From: Snuella sedimenti
GTDB taxonomy: Bacteria > Bacteroidota > Bacteroidia > Flavobacteriales > Flavobacteriaceae
Assembly (NCBI RefSeq): GCF_016428595.1
Contig: NZ_JAELVQ010000003.1
Coordinates: 1-64,000, forward strand
DNA: 64,000 nt
Direction: 5' to 3'
The stretch's first letter is position 1; each line of letters opens with the position of its first letter. Both the position numbers and the translations under genes were made by a program. Shown one piece after another: positions 42,190 to 50,872 of the stretch. The notes beneath the pieces were generated by a model. The model made no database searches. It was not told the DNA's origin and was given only the letters and a program-made list of their open reading frames with translations.

Positions 42190-42978
42190 CTATTTTTGTT
42201 TTTTCTGCATTTTAAAATTTAAAAATTCAACAAATAGTGAAAAGGCAATGGCAAAGTATAAATAGCCTTTGGGAATGGCGCCCACCGTATTGCCAAATAG
42301 TTTGGTGTGCGACAAATGTGCTGCTTCTGTAATGAGCATAAAGCCAATAAGTATTAAGAACGCCAATCCAAGTAATTGCATGCTGGGATGTGTATTTATA
42401 AACTTTCTTATAGGGTTAGCAAACCCAATCATCACAACAATGGATATAACTACAGCTATTATCATAAGTACAAGCGTGTAATTGTGATTGGGATGAATGC
42501 CATTTGTCATACCTACTGCTGTTAAGATTGAATCTACGGAAAAAATGAAATCGATAAGTAGTATTTGAACAATGGCTTGTGATAAACTTTTAATTTTTTT
42601 GCCTTTTAATTCGTTTTCACCGTGTTTGGGTAATTCCACTTTTTCATGGATCTCCGAAGTACTTTTATAAATTAAGAAGAGACCGCCTGTAAATAATATA
42701 AGGGCTTGCCAACTTATTTCCAGGTGTAGCCAACTGGTTTCGATATGGAAAAACGGCTCTTTTAAACCAATAAGAAAGGAAACGAAAAATAACAATACAA
42801 TGCGTTGTACCATGGCCAACAGTAGGCCTATATTTGTTGCTTTAGTTTGTTGGTGCTCTGGTAGTTTATTGGCAGCTATCGAGATGAATACAATGTTGTC
42901 GATACCTAGAATAATTTCCAAGAAGGTAAGTGTTACCAAGGCCATTAATGCATCGGCTGTAAATAGAAAATCAATCAA
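42190..42978 (-). CDS. TerC-family integral membrane protein
   Basis: 262 aa, TTG start (IDFLFTADALMALVTLTFLE). Seven to nine membrane helices. Family motifs EIILGIDNIVFISIAANKLP (about residues 22-41) and LIDFIFSVDSILTAVGMTNG (about 138-157) carry the conserved Asp residues implicated in metal transport. TerC proteins export manganese or help metallate exported enzymes and are linked to tellurite resistance. Monocistronic here. Confidence 0.9.
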   Translation of the reverse strand: MIDFLFTADALMALVTLTFLEIILGIDNIVFISIAANKLPEHQQTKATNIGLLLAMVQRIVLLFFVSFLIGLKEPFFHIETSWLHLEISWQALILFTGGLFLIYKSTSEIHEKVELPKHGENELKGKKIKSLSQAIVQILLIDFIFSVDSILTAVGMTNGIHPNHNYTLVLMIIAVVISIVVMIGFANPIRKFINTHPSMQLLGLAFLILIGFMLITEAAHLSHTKLFGNTVGAIPKGYLYFAIAFSLFVEFLNFKMQKKQK

Positions 42979-43113
42979 AGCAAACGAATTTGAAAGGTTA
43001 TTTATGAATGGTTAAGATATGATATTTTTTATAATTTTTGTTATGTGTTTGTTTAGCCATTGCCTTTAACCTAAAGACAATTTCCAAGAAGTCAAGGAAA
43101 ACAGCTTTTACCC

Positions 43114-44037
43114 TTATCCAATAGATGCTTTATATTTTTCTATGCTTTCTATAATGATTTTAGGGTCGGATAAATAATCGAACCAAATCGTGTCTTCATT
43201 CTTTTTAAACCAAGTGAGTTGTCGTTTTGCAAAGCGGCGTGTGTTCTTTTTCATTTCGGAAATGGCAAATTCCAAAGACCAAGCTCCGTTAAGATAATTG
43301 AAGAGTTCTTTATACCCAACGGTATTGAGTGCATTTAAATTTTGGTAGTGCATTAAACCTTTAACTTCATCTAGTTGCCCTTGCTGTACCATCATGTCGA
43401 CACGTTGGTTGATGCGTTCGTAAATGATCGCTCTGTCGGCCGTTAACCCAATGGTGATGGTTTTAAAATTACGTGTTGTTTTATCTTTATTTAAAAATGA
43501 AGAATAGGGCTGCCCAGAACCTATGCATACCTCTAAGGCCCGAATAACACGGTGCGGATTGTCTACTGCAATAGTGTTATAAGAAACGGGGTCCAACTGC
43601 TTTAGCTGTTCCTGTAATTGTAAAAGTCCTTCTGTTTCAAGGGTTTTGTTTAAAGTAGCTCTTACTTGCGGATCGATTTTAGGGAAATTATCCAAACCTT
43701 TGGTTACTGCATCTACATATAAGCCAGACCCTCCAACCATTATAACGGTATTATGTGTTTTAAAAAGTGTGTCAAGGCATTTTAAGGCGTCAAGCTCGAA
43801 AGCACCAACATTGTAGTCGTCATGTATTGATTTATGATGGATACAGTGGTGCTTAGCAGCAGCTAACTCTTCCTTGGTAGGGGCAGCCGTTCCTATTTGC
43901 ATTTCTTTGAAGAACTGTCGTGAGTCGGCCGATAGTATTTCGGTATTATAATGCTGGGCCAATGTAATGCTTAAGGATGTTTTGCCTATGGCTGTAGGGC
44001 CTACTATTGAAATAAGGTATTTAGATGTTGTTTCTAT
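43114..44037 (-). CDS. miaA: tRNA dimethylallyltransferase; no standard start codon
   Basis: MiaA transfers dimethylallyl to A37 of UNN-reading tRNAs. The catalytic and substrate blocks are clear: ILSADSRQFFKEMQIGTAAP, DALKCLDTLF, VGGSGLYVDAVTKGLD, DNPHRVIRALEV, KRQLTWFKKNEDTIWFD. The essential Walker A (VGPTAIGKTS) is encoded at about 43975-44010, upstream of the first usable start, a TTG at 43962. No ATG, GTG or TTG exists between the in-frame stop (about 44046) and Walker A. Translation probably begins at ATA 44037 or ATC 44040. About 307 aa, the usual length, if so. Confidence 0.88.
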   Translation of the reverse strand: METTSKYLISIVGPTAIGKTSLSITLAQHYNTEILSADSRQFFKEMQIGTAAPTKEELAAAKHHCIHHKSIHDDYNVGAFELDALKCLDTLFKTHNTVIMVGGSGLYVDAVTKGLDNFPKIDPQVRATLNKTLETEGLLQLQEQLKQLDPVSYNTIAVDNPHRVIRALEVCIGSGQPYSSFLNKDKTTRNFKTITIGLTADRAIIYERINQRVDMMVQQGQLDEVKGLMHYQNLNALNTVGYKELFNYLNGAWSLEFAISEMKKNTRRFAKRQLTWFKKNEDTIWFDYLSDPKIIIESIEKYKASIG

Positions 44038-44077
44038 GATTAATCAATTTAATGTATGTGCAAAGCTACCTAATAAA

Positions 44078-44920
44078 CTAGTGTAGTTTGTGTCCGCAAT
44101 TATAACAAAATTCTGCACCATCTTTATGCTTTTCGGCCATACAATTAGCACAAGACTGTGAATTTAAGGGGATGTTAGGGGATTTACTTTTATTAGCCTT
44201 ACGTTGCGTTGCGTATTCCGCAGATACGATACCTGTTGGCACAGCAATAATACCATACCCTAATATCATGACTATAGATGCAATAAACTGGCCTAAAGGC
44301 GTAGTTGGAGAGATATCGCCATAACCAACAGTAGTTAAGGTAACAATACACCAATACACACTTGCGGGTATACTGGTAAATCCGGCATCATCCCCTTCAA
44401 CAAGATACATAATGGTACCTAAAATAATAGAAATAATTATGACCGTAAAGAGGAATACCGAAATCTTTACACGGCTAGCTCTTAATGCCCTTATTATTGT
44501 ATGCGAAGCTCCTAGGTAGCGTACTAATTTCAGGATTCTAAAAATTCTGAGGAGTCGCAGTGCGCGTAAGGCAGCAAGGGCATGCACGCCGCCAAATAAA
44601 AGTGAGATGTATTTAGGGGCTGTTGAAAGCAGGTCTACAATACCAAAAAAACTGGTGATGTATTTTAGGGGCTTTTTTACAACTATTATTCGTGCTATAT
44701 ACTCTAAACTAAACAAGATGGTAATAAACCATTCAGCCGTATTGATAATACGGTGGTAACGCATGTCTATGCTTTTAACACTTTCAAGCATTACTAAAAC
44801 AACACTGGCTATAATGGTAATAAATAAAATAATGTCGAACAGCTTTCCAGCTTGTGTGTCTGCTTCATAAATAATTTCATGAAGGGCTTTTTTCCAGTGC
44901 TTTTTAGTAGGGGTGTTCAT
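44078..44920 (-). CDS. Voltage-gated-type potassium channel with C-terminal zinc ribbon
   Basis: 280 aa. Six membrane helices. The S4-like helix ALRALRLLRIFRILKLVRYL (about residues 117-136) has regularly spaced Arg. The selectivity filter is TLTTVGYGDISPTTPLG (about 192-208). The C-terminus adds a soluble tail ending CANCMAEKHKDGAEFCYNCG, a four-Cys zinc ribbon. The first part matches KvAP/Kch-type bacterial K+ channels; the zinc ribbon is unusual and may mediate assembly or redox control. Confidence 0.9.
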   Translation of the reverse strand: MNTPTKKHWKKALHEIIYEADTQAGKLFDIILFITIIASVVLVMLESVKSIDMRYHRIINTAEWFITILFSLEYIARIIVVKKPLKYITSFFGIVDLLSTAPKYISLLFGGVHALAALRALRLLRIFRILKLVRYLGASHTIIRALRASRVKISVFLFTVIIISIILGTIMYLVEGDDAGFTSIPASVYWCIVTLTTVGYGDISPTTPLGQFIASIVMILGYGIIAVPTGIVSAEYATQRKANKSKSPNIPLNSQSCANCMAEKHKDGAEFCYNCGHKLH

Positions 44921-44940
44921 AAAGTAAAAATAAGAAAAGA

Positions 44941-46908
44941 TTACTTATTCTTTTGTAGAACTATAAGTGAATTGTTTTGTGAGTCAATTATTTTATTAAA
45001 AAACGCTTTTAAATAGGGATAGTACTCTGATGGGTACAACGCTTCTTTTATGTTTATCCTCATTAGAATGTTCATAGAATTGTTGTTTACTGCACAGGAG
45101 AAAATAAACTGGCCCGTATTATTTGGCAAAGCAATATTTAAATCTTTGGGTTTTTCTAAAATAGAGTACTCCTTACCAAAATTTAATCGCAGTATATAGT
45201 AGTAGGTGTTTATATAGCCAAAATCGATAGGATATGTCCTTTCCTGAAGCTTAAAGGGGTTTTCTTTAAACAGTTTAATAAAAAAAGGGCTTAAGTATAT
45301 GTTTCCACCTGTGTTATCATAGGGGTATTTTATATCGTAATTTTCTAGAAAATCCGGGTGCGATTCATTTCTTGTAACATTGTGATTGGTTATTTCGATA
45401 TTGGGGTTGTTGTCCTCAAGGGTTTTTAGGTAATTTTCTTTACTTTTATAAGCCTTTTTGCATTTTAAGGCGTGATAGTTTGTTCTTTTGGATGTCACTT
45501 TTCCAGTGATGTTTCCATTTTCGTTTAAGTTTAAAGTTGCTTTATATTGTACAGCCGATGATTTTTCTGGTTTTATATCTATCCATTTACTGCCATTTTT
45601 TAAGTCTAAAAGACGTCCGTATTGATTTAAGCACTTAAAGGGTATTTGTCCAAAACTTAGGAACTTGTCGGTAGCATCCAGCAAGTATGTTTTGTCATTG
45701 ATGGTTGCTTGAACAATTAAATAGTTGAAATCTGAAATAACAGGAAAAATCTTGGTTGGAAGCCCATTTTCACGTGTAGATAGCAAAATAGGTTTGACGT
45801 TTATTTTACAGGATTTTAATAGGTTATGGAGTAGAATATTGATAGAAGAAATATTGCCTGATTTATTTTTAATAAGATTTTTTACAGAAACATCTTTAAA
45901 AATTTTGTACTCCTCATTCCATGTGTATTCTTCTTGAACATATTTATAAATGGCATTGGCCTTTTTTAATTCATCTTGCTCGTCGGTAATGTTGGTAGTT
46001 AATAGATCTTCAATAGGGACCGATTTATTGAGCTGTTTTCCAATATTGGGGTCTGTTCTTAATTCTTTATCAACCGTTTCCCATGTTTTGGTATAGTTAT
46101 GTATGCTACCGTCAAAACCTTTAAATGTCATAAGTTCATAATCAATTCTGGATAAATAGTTAGATTCACTTGTCATATAGTCCTCTTCAATAAAGGCTGG
46201 AATATCTTTCATAACATATTTGCTAATGGCACAATCGGCATGGCCTCCTCCAGATACCGATAGGCAATTTTTTTTAATGTCTGATGTGTTTGTCGCCAGT
46301 TTTTTGCCTCCTACCAGCTTAATGTTATAAGTCCAGTTGGCTGGAATACTAGTGTTATATTCACTATATAATTTGGGGATTTGGCCCTGGAACTCCCAAC
46401 CATGGTATTTATACATAAAGGGGGAAATAAGTTTATAGCTATATGTTATAACGGAGCCTTCTTTAATATTTGGTAAAGTGAATTTTACTAGCGTGTAGTT
46501 TTCATTATACCTTTCTTTGAAGATGTTTTCCTTGGTAAGTTTTGTTGTTTCAACATTACCATCAACCAAAGAATAGGTAGTTGCTGTTATAGCTTCTATT
46601 TTTTCCGAGCTTCTATCGTTGTTGTATAAGTGGATAGTAATTGTCGCATTATCAAAACCCTCACGGTTCAAGAGTTTTACTTTGAATTTTTTTTCGGTTG
46701 TTAGGTCATAATCACGTTGATCGACATAACTGTTGCCATATTCATATAAAACTAAGGCGTTGGCGGTAGAATCTTTTTCATAAACCGTCATTTTTAGTTC
46801 GTCAAGGTTAACTCTATAGGATACTACTTCTTTGGCTTTAGGTTGTGAGAATGTAGATAATGAAGCGAATAATAAGAATAAGAATAAGAATAGGTAGTTT
46901 TTTTTCAT
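44941..46908 (-). CDS. DUF3857/transglutaminase-like domain protein
   Basis: 655 aa with signal peptide (LFLFLFLLFASLSTFSQ). The N-terminal DUF3857 region (about 60-250: LNREGFDNATITIHLYNNDR, KFTLPNIKEGSVITYSYKL, YHGWEFQGQIPKLYSEYN) is followed by a transglutaminase-like core (about 300-420, NAIYKYVQEEYTWNEEY, GNISSINILLHNLLKS). The Cys of the usual Cys-His-Asp triad (GDC) is Ser-Gly-Asn-like here (SGNISS), so activity is doubtful. A DUF3858-like C-terminal part follows. Periplasmic or outer-membrane, function unknown. A (AATAAG)n tract lies within the signal peptide. Confidence 0.85.
   Translation of the reverse strand: MKKNYLFLFLFLLFASLSTFSQPKAKEVVSYRVNLDELKMTVYEKDSTANALVLYEYGNSYVDQRDYDLTTEKKFKVKLLNREGFDNATITIHLYNNDRSSEKIEAITATTYSLVDGNVETTKLTKENIFKERYNENYTLVKFTLPNIKEGSVITYSYKLISPFMYKYHGWEFQGQIPKLYSEYNTSIPANWTYNIKLVGGKKLATNTSDIKKNCLSVSGGGHADCAISKYVMKDIPAFIEEDYMTSESNYLSRIDYELMTFKGFDGSIHNYTKTWETVDKELRTDPNIGKQLNKSVPIEDLLTTNITDEQDELKKANAIYKYVQEEYTWNEEYKIFKDVSVKNLIKNKSGNISSINILLHNLLKSCKINVKPILLSTRENGLPTKIFPVISDFNYLIVQATINDKTYLLDATDKFLSFGQIPFKCLNQYGRLLDLKNGSKWIDIKPEKSSAVQYKATLNLNENGNITGKVTSKRTNYHALKCKKAYKSKENYLKTLEDNNPNIEITNHNVTRNESHPDFLENYDIKYPYDNTGGNIYLSPFFIKLFKENPFKLQERTYPIDFGYINTYYYILRLNFGKEYSILEKPKDLNIALPNNTGQFIFSCAVNNNSMNILMRINIKEALYPSEYYPYLKAFFNKIIDSQNNSLIVLQKNK
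46868..46892. repeat. Hexanucleotide tract in a signal peptide
   Basis: About four units of AATAAG (plus strand) encode the LFLFLFLL core of the DUF3857 protein's signal peptide. Slippage by whole units would change only the hydrophobic length, not the frame. Confidence 0.7.
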
Positions 46909-46968
46909 TAAAGCATGTAGTTAACGTGTTATTTAACTCACAAAATAGCATTTTATTACGACAAGTGC

Positions 46969-48333
46969 TTAATTAAAAGCTATTATTTTTAAGCGCTTAT
47001 TTTTTCTTAAATAATTTTGGATAATATGCTGGGTGTCTCTATTATTTTTCATGTGGGTAATAATAGACTCCAAAATGTCAAGATTATTTATCTGGTAATT
47101 TAAATTGAAGAAACCGTACCCTTGGTATACGCCATTTTTAATAAGAACGGCACTGCGTTCGTCCACCTCGCGGCCTTTGTCAATAATGACCATGTTTTTA
47201 TTAGCATAACTGTTTTTAGTAATAAGGGTATCTACACGTTTATTGTATAGCTCTATAGGCTCTTTTTCAATACAGGCACCTGCACATGCTTTAATGTCGA
47301 AATTGAAACAGCTTGTTTTGGTTGGGTATAAACCTGTTAATTTTTGGCATAGTTTATACTCTTCTATAGCATTGGTAATAAAGCTTTTGCCGCTTTGTTT
47401 GTTACTAAATGTGGTTATGGCTTTTTTGCGTCCGTCCGCTATATCCAGTTTAAGGTTTATATACCCTTTTTCATCTGTAAAGCTATATAGCGCATGGGTA
47501 AAGGATGTACGCCTCAAAGCTCTATTGTATACGGGCTTAGTACGCTTTATTTCTTCACTTTCTTTTAAAAGCGCTACTAATTCACTACCTGTTGCTTCAT
47601 AGGTGACGGCAGCAACTTGCGCTTGTATTTTTTTTGACTTTTGACTGGTACTTGTAAAATGCTGATTGATGCGTTTTTTTATATTATTGCTTTTACCGAT
47701 GTAAATGATGTCGCCATTGGCTTTATGAATATAGTAAACCCCTGTTGTTGCGGGTAATTCGTTAATAATGTCCAAATGTCGGGGCTCTAATTGGTGCTTG
47801 GGGTTTAATCGGATGGATTGCTGAATTATGTTTTTGGAAGAATCCTTTTCCAGTAACATTTTAAAGAGCTTAACCGTTGCTTGGGCATCACCAGCGGCAC
47901 GATGTCTATCGGCTACAGGAATCCCTAATGAGCGTACTAATTTGCCTAGGCTATAGGACGGTTGGTTGGGGATAAGGTTTTTGGATAACTCGACCGTACA
48001 AAGGGATTGACGCTTATAATCGTACCCCAATCGTTTAAATTCGGTGCCTAAAATACGGTAGTCAAACTGGGCGTTGTGAGCAACTATAATGCAGTCATCG
48101 GTTATTTCAACAATACGTTTGGCTACTTCATAAAACTTAGGGGCATTGCGAAGCATGTTACTGTTTATACCCGTAAGGTTAACAACAAAAGGTTGTATTT
48201 CACGTTCTGGATTAATCAGACTAATAAACTGGTCTACAACTTGATGCCCGTCATATTTGTAAATTGCAATTTCGGTAATGCCTTCTTCGTTATACTTGCC
48301 TCCCGTGGTTTCTATGTCTAATATTGCGTACAA
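46969..48333 (-). CDS. DEDDh exonuclease fused to a GIY-YIG (UvrC-like) nuclease
   Basis: 454 aa, TTG start. The N-terminal DnaQ-type exonuclease (residues 1-165) shows AILDIETTGG (Exo I Asp/Glu), HNAQFDYRILGTEF (Exo II) and RHRAAGDAQATVKLF (Exo III His/Asp). A GIY-YIG domain (about 195-275) shows TTGVYYIHKANGDIIYIGKS and INQHF. A Cys-containing UvrC-like region (CFNFDIKACAGACIEKEP, about 345-362) follows. This fusion is typical of Bacteroidota and Actinobacteria Cho-like repair proteins. It probably incises and trims damaged DNA. Confidence 0.9.
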   Translation of the reverse strand: MYAILDIETTGGKYNEEGITEIAIYKYDGHQVVDQFISLINPEREIQPFVVNLTGINSNMLRNAPKFYEVAKRIVEITDDCIIVAHNAQFDYRILGTEFKRLGYDYKRQSLCTVELSKNLIPNQPSYSLGKLVRSLGIPVADRHRAAGDAQATVKLFKMLLEKDSSKNIIQQSIRLNPKHQLEPRHLDIINELPATTGVYYIHKANGDIIYIGKSNNIKKRINQHFTSTSQKSKKIQAQVAAVTYEATGSELVALLKESEEIKRTKPVYNRALRRTSFTHALYSFTDEKGYINLKLDIADGRKKAITTFSNKQSGKSFITNAIEEYKLCQKLTGLYPTKTSCFNFDIKACAGACIEKEPIELYNKRVDTLITKNSYANKNMVIIDKGREVDERSAVLIKNGVYQGYGFFNLNYQINNLDILESIITHMKNNRDTQHIIQNYLRKNKRLKIIAFN

Positions 48334-48372
48334 TATGGTGTTTATGTGTTTAGTTGTTTAGAGTTTATTCGA

Positions 48373-49041
48373 TTAATTGTAGTTTCTGGCCCCAAAGATA
48401 CTACTTCCCACGCGAACCATGGTACTTCCACAGTCAATTGCCAATTGATAATCGCCACTCATGCCCATGCTTAGAGTTGAAAGCTGACAGTTGAATGTTG
48501 AAAATTGTTGCAAGGTGTCGAATGTTTCTTTTAAATACGAGAATTCATTTTCTATTTGGTTCATATCATCTGTAAAGGTTGCCATACCCATAAGCCCTGT
48601 AACCCTAATGTTTTTTAGTTCCTGTAAACGTTCAGATTGTAGGAGGGTTGAGGCATCTTCAGGGGACATCCCAAATTTAGAATCTTCAGAGGCTATCTTA
48701 ATTTGAAGTAAACAATCTATTACCCGATCGTGTTTTTGCGCCTGTTTGTTTATTTCTTGAAGCAGTTTCAGGTTATCAACACCGTGTATCAAGCTAACAA
48801 ATGAAGCTATGTATTTTACTTTATTACGCTGCACATGTCCAATCATATGCCATTCAACATCTTTTGGCATGACGTCGTATTTTTGAGCCATCTCCTGAAT
48901 TTTATTTTCACCAAAAACACGTTGTCCTGCTTCATAAGCTTCCATTAAATCGTTTATGGGTTTGGTTTTTGAGACAGCGACTAAGGTAACATGCTCTGGT
49001 AATGAGGCTTTAATATCCTGAAGGTTCTGTTTTATAGACAT
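48373..49041 (-). CDS. YggS/PLPBP-family pyridoxal-phosphate homeostasis protein
   Basis: 222 aa from Met at 49041 (MSIKQNLQDIKASLPEHVTL); the upstream frame is non-conserved. The PLP lysine is in VAVSKTKP (about residues 21-28). FGENKIQEM, VEWHMIGHVQRNKVK and LSMGMSGDYQLAIDCGSTMV are family hallmarks. It binds PLP without a known catalytic reaction and buffers vitamin B6 and amino-acid pools. Same strand as the DUF1015 gene upstream. Confidence 0.93.
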   Translation of the reverse strand: MSIKQNLQDIKASLPEHVTLVAVSKTKPINDLMEAYEAGQRVFGENKIQEMAQKYDVMPKDVEWHMIGHVQRNKVKYIASFVSLIHGVDNLKLLQEINKQAQKHDRVIDCLLQIKIASEDSKFGMSPEDASTLLQSERLQELKNIRVTGLMGMATFTDDMNQIENEFSYLKETFDTLQQFSTFNCQLSTLSMGMSGDYQLAIDCGSTMVRVGSSIFGARNYN

Positions 49042-49112
49042 TGTTTTTGCGTTGTAATATTGGTTCAGTTGCAAATATCCAAACGACATGTCAACTAAGC
49101 AAATAAGTACCT

Positions 49113-50351
49113 TTAAAATTCGTAAATAGTAACACCACTTCGTAATTTGGGCTCAATAAAGGTGCTTTTCGGTGGCATGGTTAAACCTGCATTGGCAATG
49201 GCTTTCATTTCGTCAATACAAATGGGCATCAGTCCAAAACCAACTGCAAACTCACCATTGTCAACTTTTGTTTTTATGGTTACCAGATCATTTTTACCGT
49301 GCGAATATTGAATACGTGTGTCATTACGCAGGTCGGTAATTCCAAGTATGGGCTGTAATATGGTTTTATAAAGAATTTGGGTGTCCAATGCATCTAACGG
49401 CGTAGAGAATTTAGTGTTGTTTTTCCTAAGGTATAAGGAGTAAAAATTGCCATCCAAATACATACTAAAATGGTGTTTTTTGTTAGGCGTATATAATTCG
49501 TTACCTCTATTTTCAATACGGAACATGGTGTCTAGCTGAATTAGAAACGCTTCTTTTGAAAGACCATTTAGATCCTTAACAAGTCTATTGAACTCAAAAA
49601 TTTTCAAATTGGATTCTGGAATTAAGAAGCTCATAAAATAATTATAGGGCTCGTTTCCTGTATGCGCATTGTTTGCAGCTTTTAGATCTTCCGAAAGCAG
49701 GTAAGAAGATGCCGATCGATGGTGGCCATCTGCTATGTAAATAGGGGTTATAGTTTCAAATTCACGCCGTATGCGATCAATTACTTTCTCATCATTTAGT
49801 CTCCATAAGTAATGCGTATCCCTGTAAGTTGTTGTAAACTCAAATTCGGCACGTTCTTTTTGTGTTTCCGATATAATGGTTGCTATTGTATTATTATCTG
49901 GGTAGGTGAGAAGTACAGGTTCTGCATTAAATCCAACAGTTTTTAAATAATCCTTAAATACATTTTCGCGGTATTCAATGGTGTCTTCATGTTTTTTAAT
50001 GGTATCATTCTTATAATCTTCGGCACTTGCAGCAGCAATAATACCGGAAAAAGAGCGGCCTTCTCGGTTTACGATTTTGTATACGTAGTAACAAGGCGTG
50101 TCATCTTGTTCAAAAATGCCATCCTCTTTAAACTCCAAATACCTGTTTCTAACTAGATGATAGCGTTCTTGTCCTGTAATGTCCTGATGGTATTTGTAGC
50201 CCGGATTTACAATGTGTAAAAATGAAAACGGATTGTATGTTAATCGAAACTCCAGTTCTTTTTGTGTGTAACTTTGATAGGATCGCGATGCTACCAAACT
50301 AACTTTGTCGCGTGTTGGTCGAACTGCTTTAAATGGGATAACTTTTGCCAT
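49113..50351 (-). CDS. DUF1015-family protein
   Basis: 412 aa beginning MAKVIPFKAVRPTRDKVSLV. Typical DUF1015 blocks are YYVYKIVNREGRSFSGIIAA, HEDTIEYR, YIADGHHRSASSYL (about 205-218) and HFSMYLDGNFY, ending FGLMPICIDEMKAIANAG and PPKSTFIEPKLRSGVTIYEF. The conserved DGHHR patch suggests an enzymatic site, but the family has no proven activity. In Bacteroidota it lies beside the 3-hydroxybutyryl-CoA dehydrogenase gene, here separated by the inserted four-helix-bundle gene. Confidence 0.9.
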   Translation of the reverse strand: MAKVIPFKAVRPTRDKVSLVASRSYQSYTQKELEFRLTYNPFSFLHIVNPGYKYHQDITGQERYHLVRNRYLEFKEDGIFEQDDTPCYYVYKIVNREGRSFSGIIAAASAEDYKNDTIKKHEDTIEYRENVFKDYLKTVGFNAEPVLLTYPDNNTIATIISETQKERAEFEFTTTYRDTHYLWRLNDEKVIDRIRREFETITPIYIADGHHRSASSYLLSEDLKAANNAHTGNEPYNYFMSFLIPESNLKIFEFNRLVKDLNGLSKEAFLIQLDTMFRIENRGNELYTPNKKHHFSMYLDGNFYSLYLRKNNTKFSTPLDALDTQILYKTILQPILGITDLRNDTRIQYSHGKNDLVTIKTKVDNGEFAVGFGLMPICIDEMKAIANAGLTMPPKSTFIEPKLRSGVTIYEF

Positions 50352-50355
50352 GTTG

Positions 50356-50396
50356 TTCAGTATTCAGTATTCAGTATTCGGTGTTCAGTATTCAGT
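50356..50396. repeat. Tandem repeat TTCAGTA at the 3' end of the IVS-like gene
   Basis: Several imperfect units of TTCAGTA (TTCAGTATTCAGTATTCAGT and more) directly upstream of the DUF1015 start and across the stop codon of the neighbouring four-helix-bundle gene. Such tracts often border sporadically inserted IVS-type genes. Confidence 0.65.
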
Positions 50397-50762
50397 GGGG
50401 TTTGATCCGAACTTGCTTGGATTTTTAATCATGTAATTAATAAGTTTTCCTACCTCATTGCTTTGTGTTATCATTTCATTAAAAGTTTCTTTGGAAATGT
50501 ACTCGCAATGTAGAGCGAATTCCAACCAAGTTTGTGTCTCTGAATTTTCAGCATCGCTATCAGTTAATTTGCTAATAAAATGTTTAGGATAAAGTCTTTT
50601 TCTGTACGCTTCAGAAATATTGGTAGAAACACTTCTGGAAGATCTCCTTATTTGATCTGTTAGGGAATATGTTTCTTCTTTAGGAAACTTTTTGCTGAGA
50701 TAAAAAATTCTCATTGCTAAATCAAATGATTTACTGTAAGCTAATAAATCTTGAAACTTCAC
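50385..50762 (-). CDS. Four-helix-bundle (23S rRNA intervening-sequence type) protein
   Basis: 125 aa beginning MKFQDLLAYSKSFDLAMRIF. Family blocks: KKFPKEETYSLTDQIRRSSR, SVSTNISEAY, SDAENSETQTWLEFALHCEY. Known from S23 proteins encoded within 23S rRNA intervening sequences in spirochaetes, and scattered as single genes in Bacteroidota. It assembles as a pentamer with a basic surface, and its role is unknown. It sits between two otherwise adjacent core genes, bordered by tandem repeats, and its stop codon lies inside the repeat, which supports a late insertion. Confidence 0.9.
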   Translation of the reverse strand: MKFQDLLAYSKSFDLAMRIFYLSKKFPKEETYSLTDQIRRSSRSVSTNISEAYRKRLYPKHFISKLTDSDAENSETQTWLEFALHCEYISKETFNEMITQSNEVGKLINYMIKNPSKFGSNPTEY

Positions 50763-50872
50763 AGGCTTAAAATTTAGTAATTATCAATTGGTGTTTGCTT
50801 CATGCTAAGTTATAAATTTTGTTTTCAGTTCTTGCCATTCATTACTCGCTGTTACTGTTTACTGATCACTTC

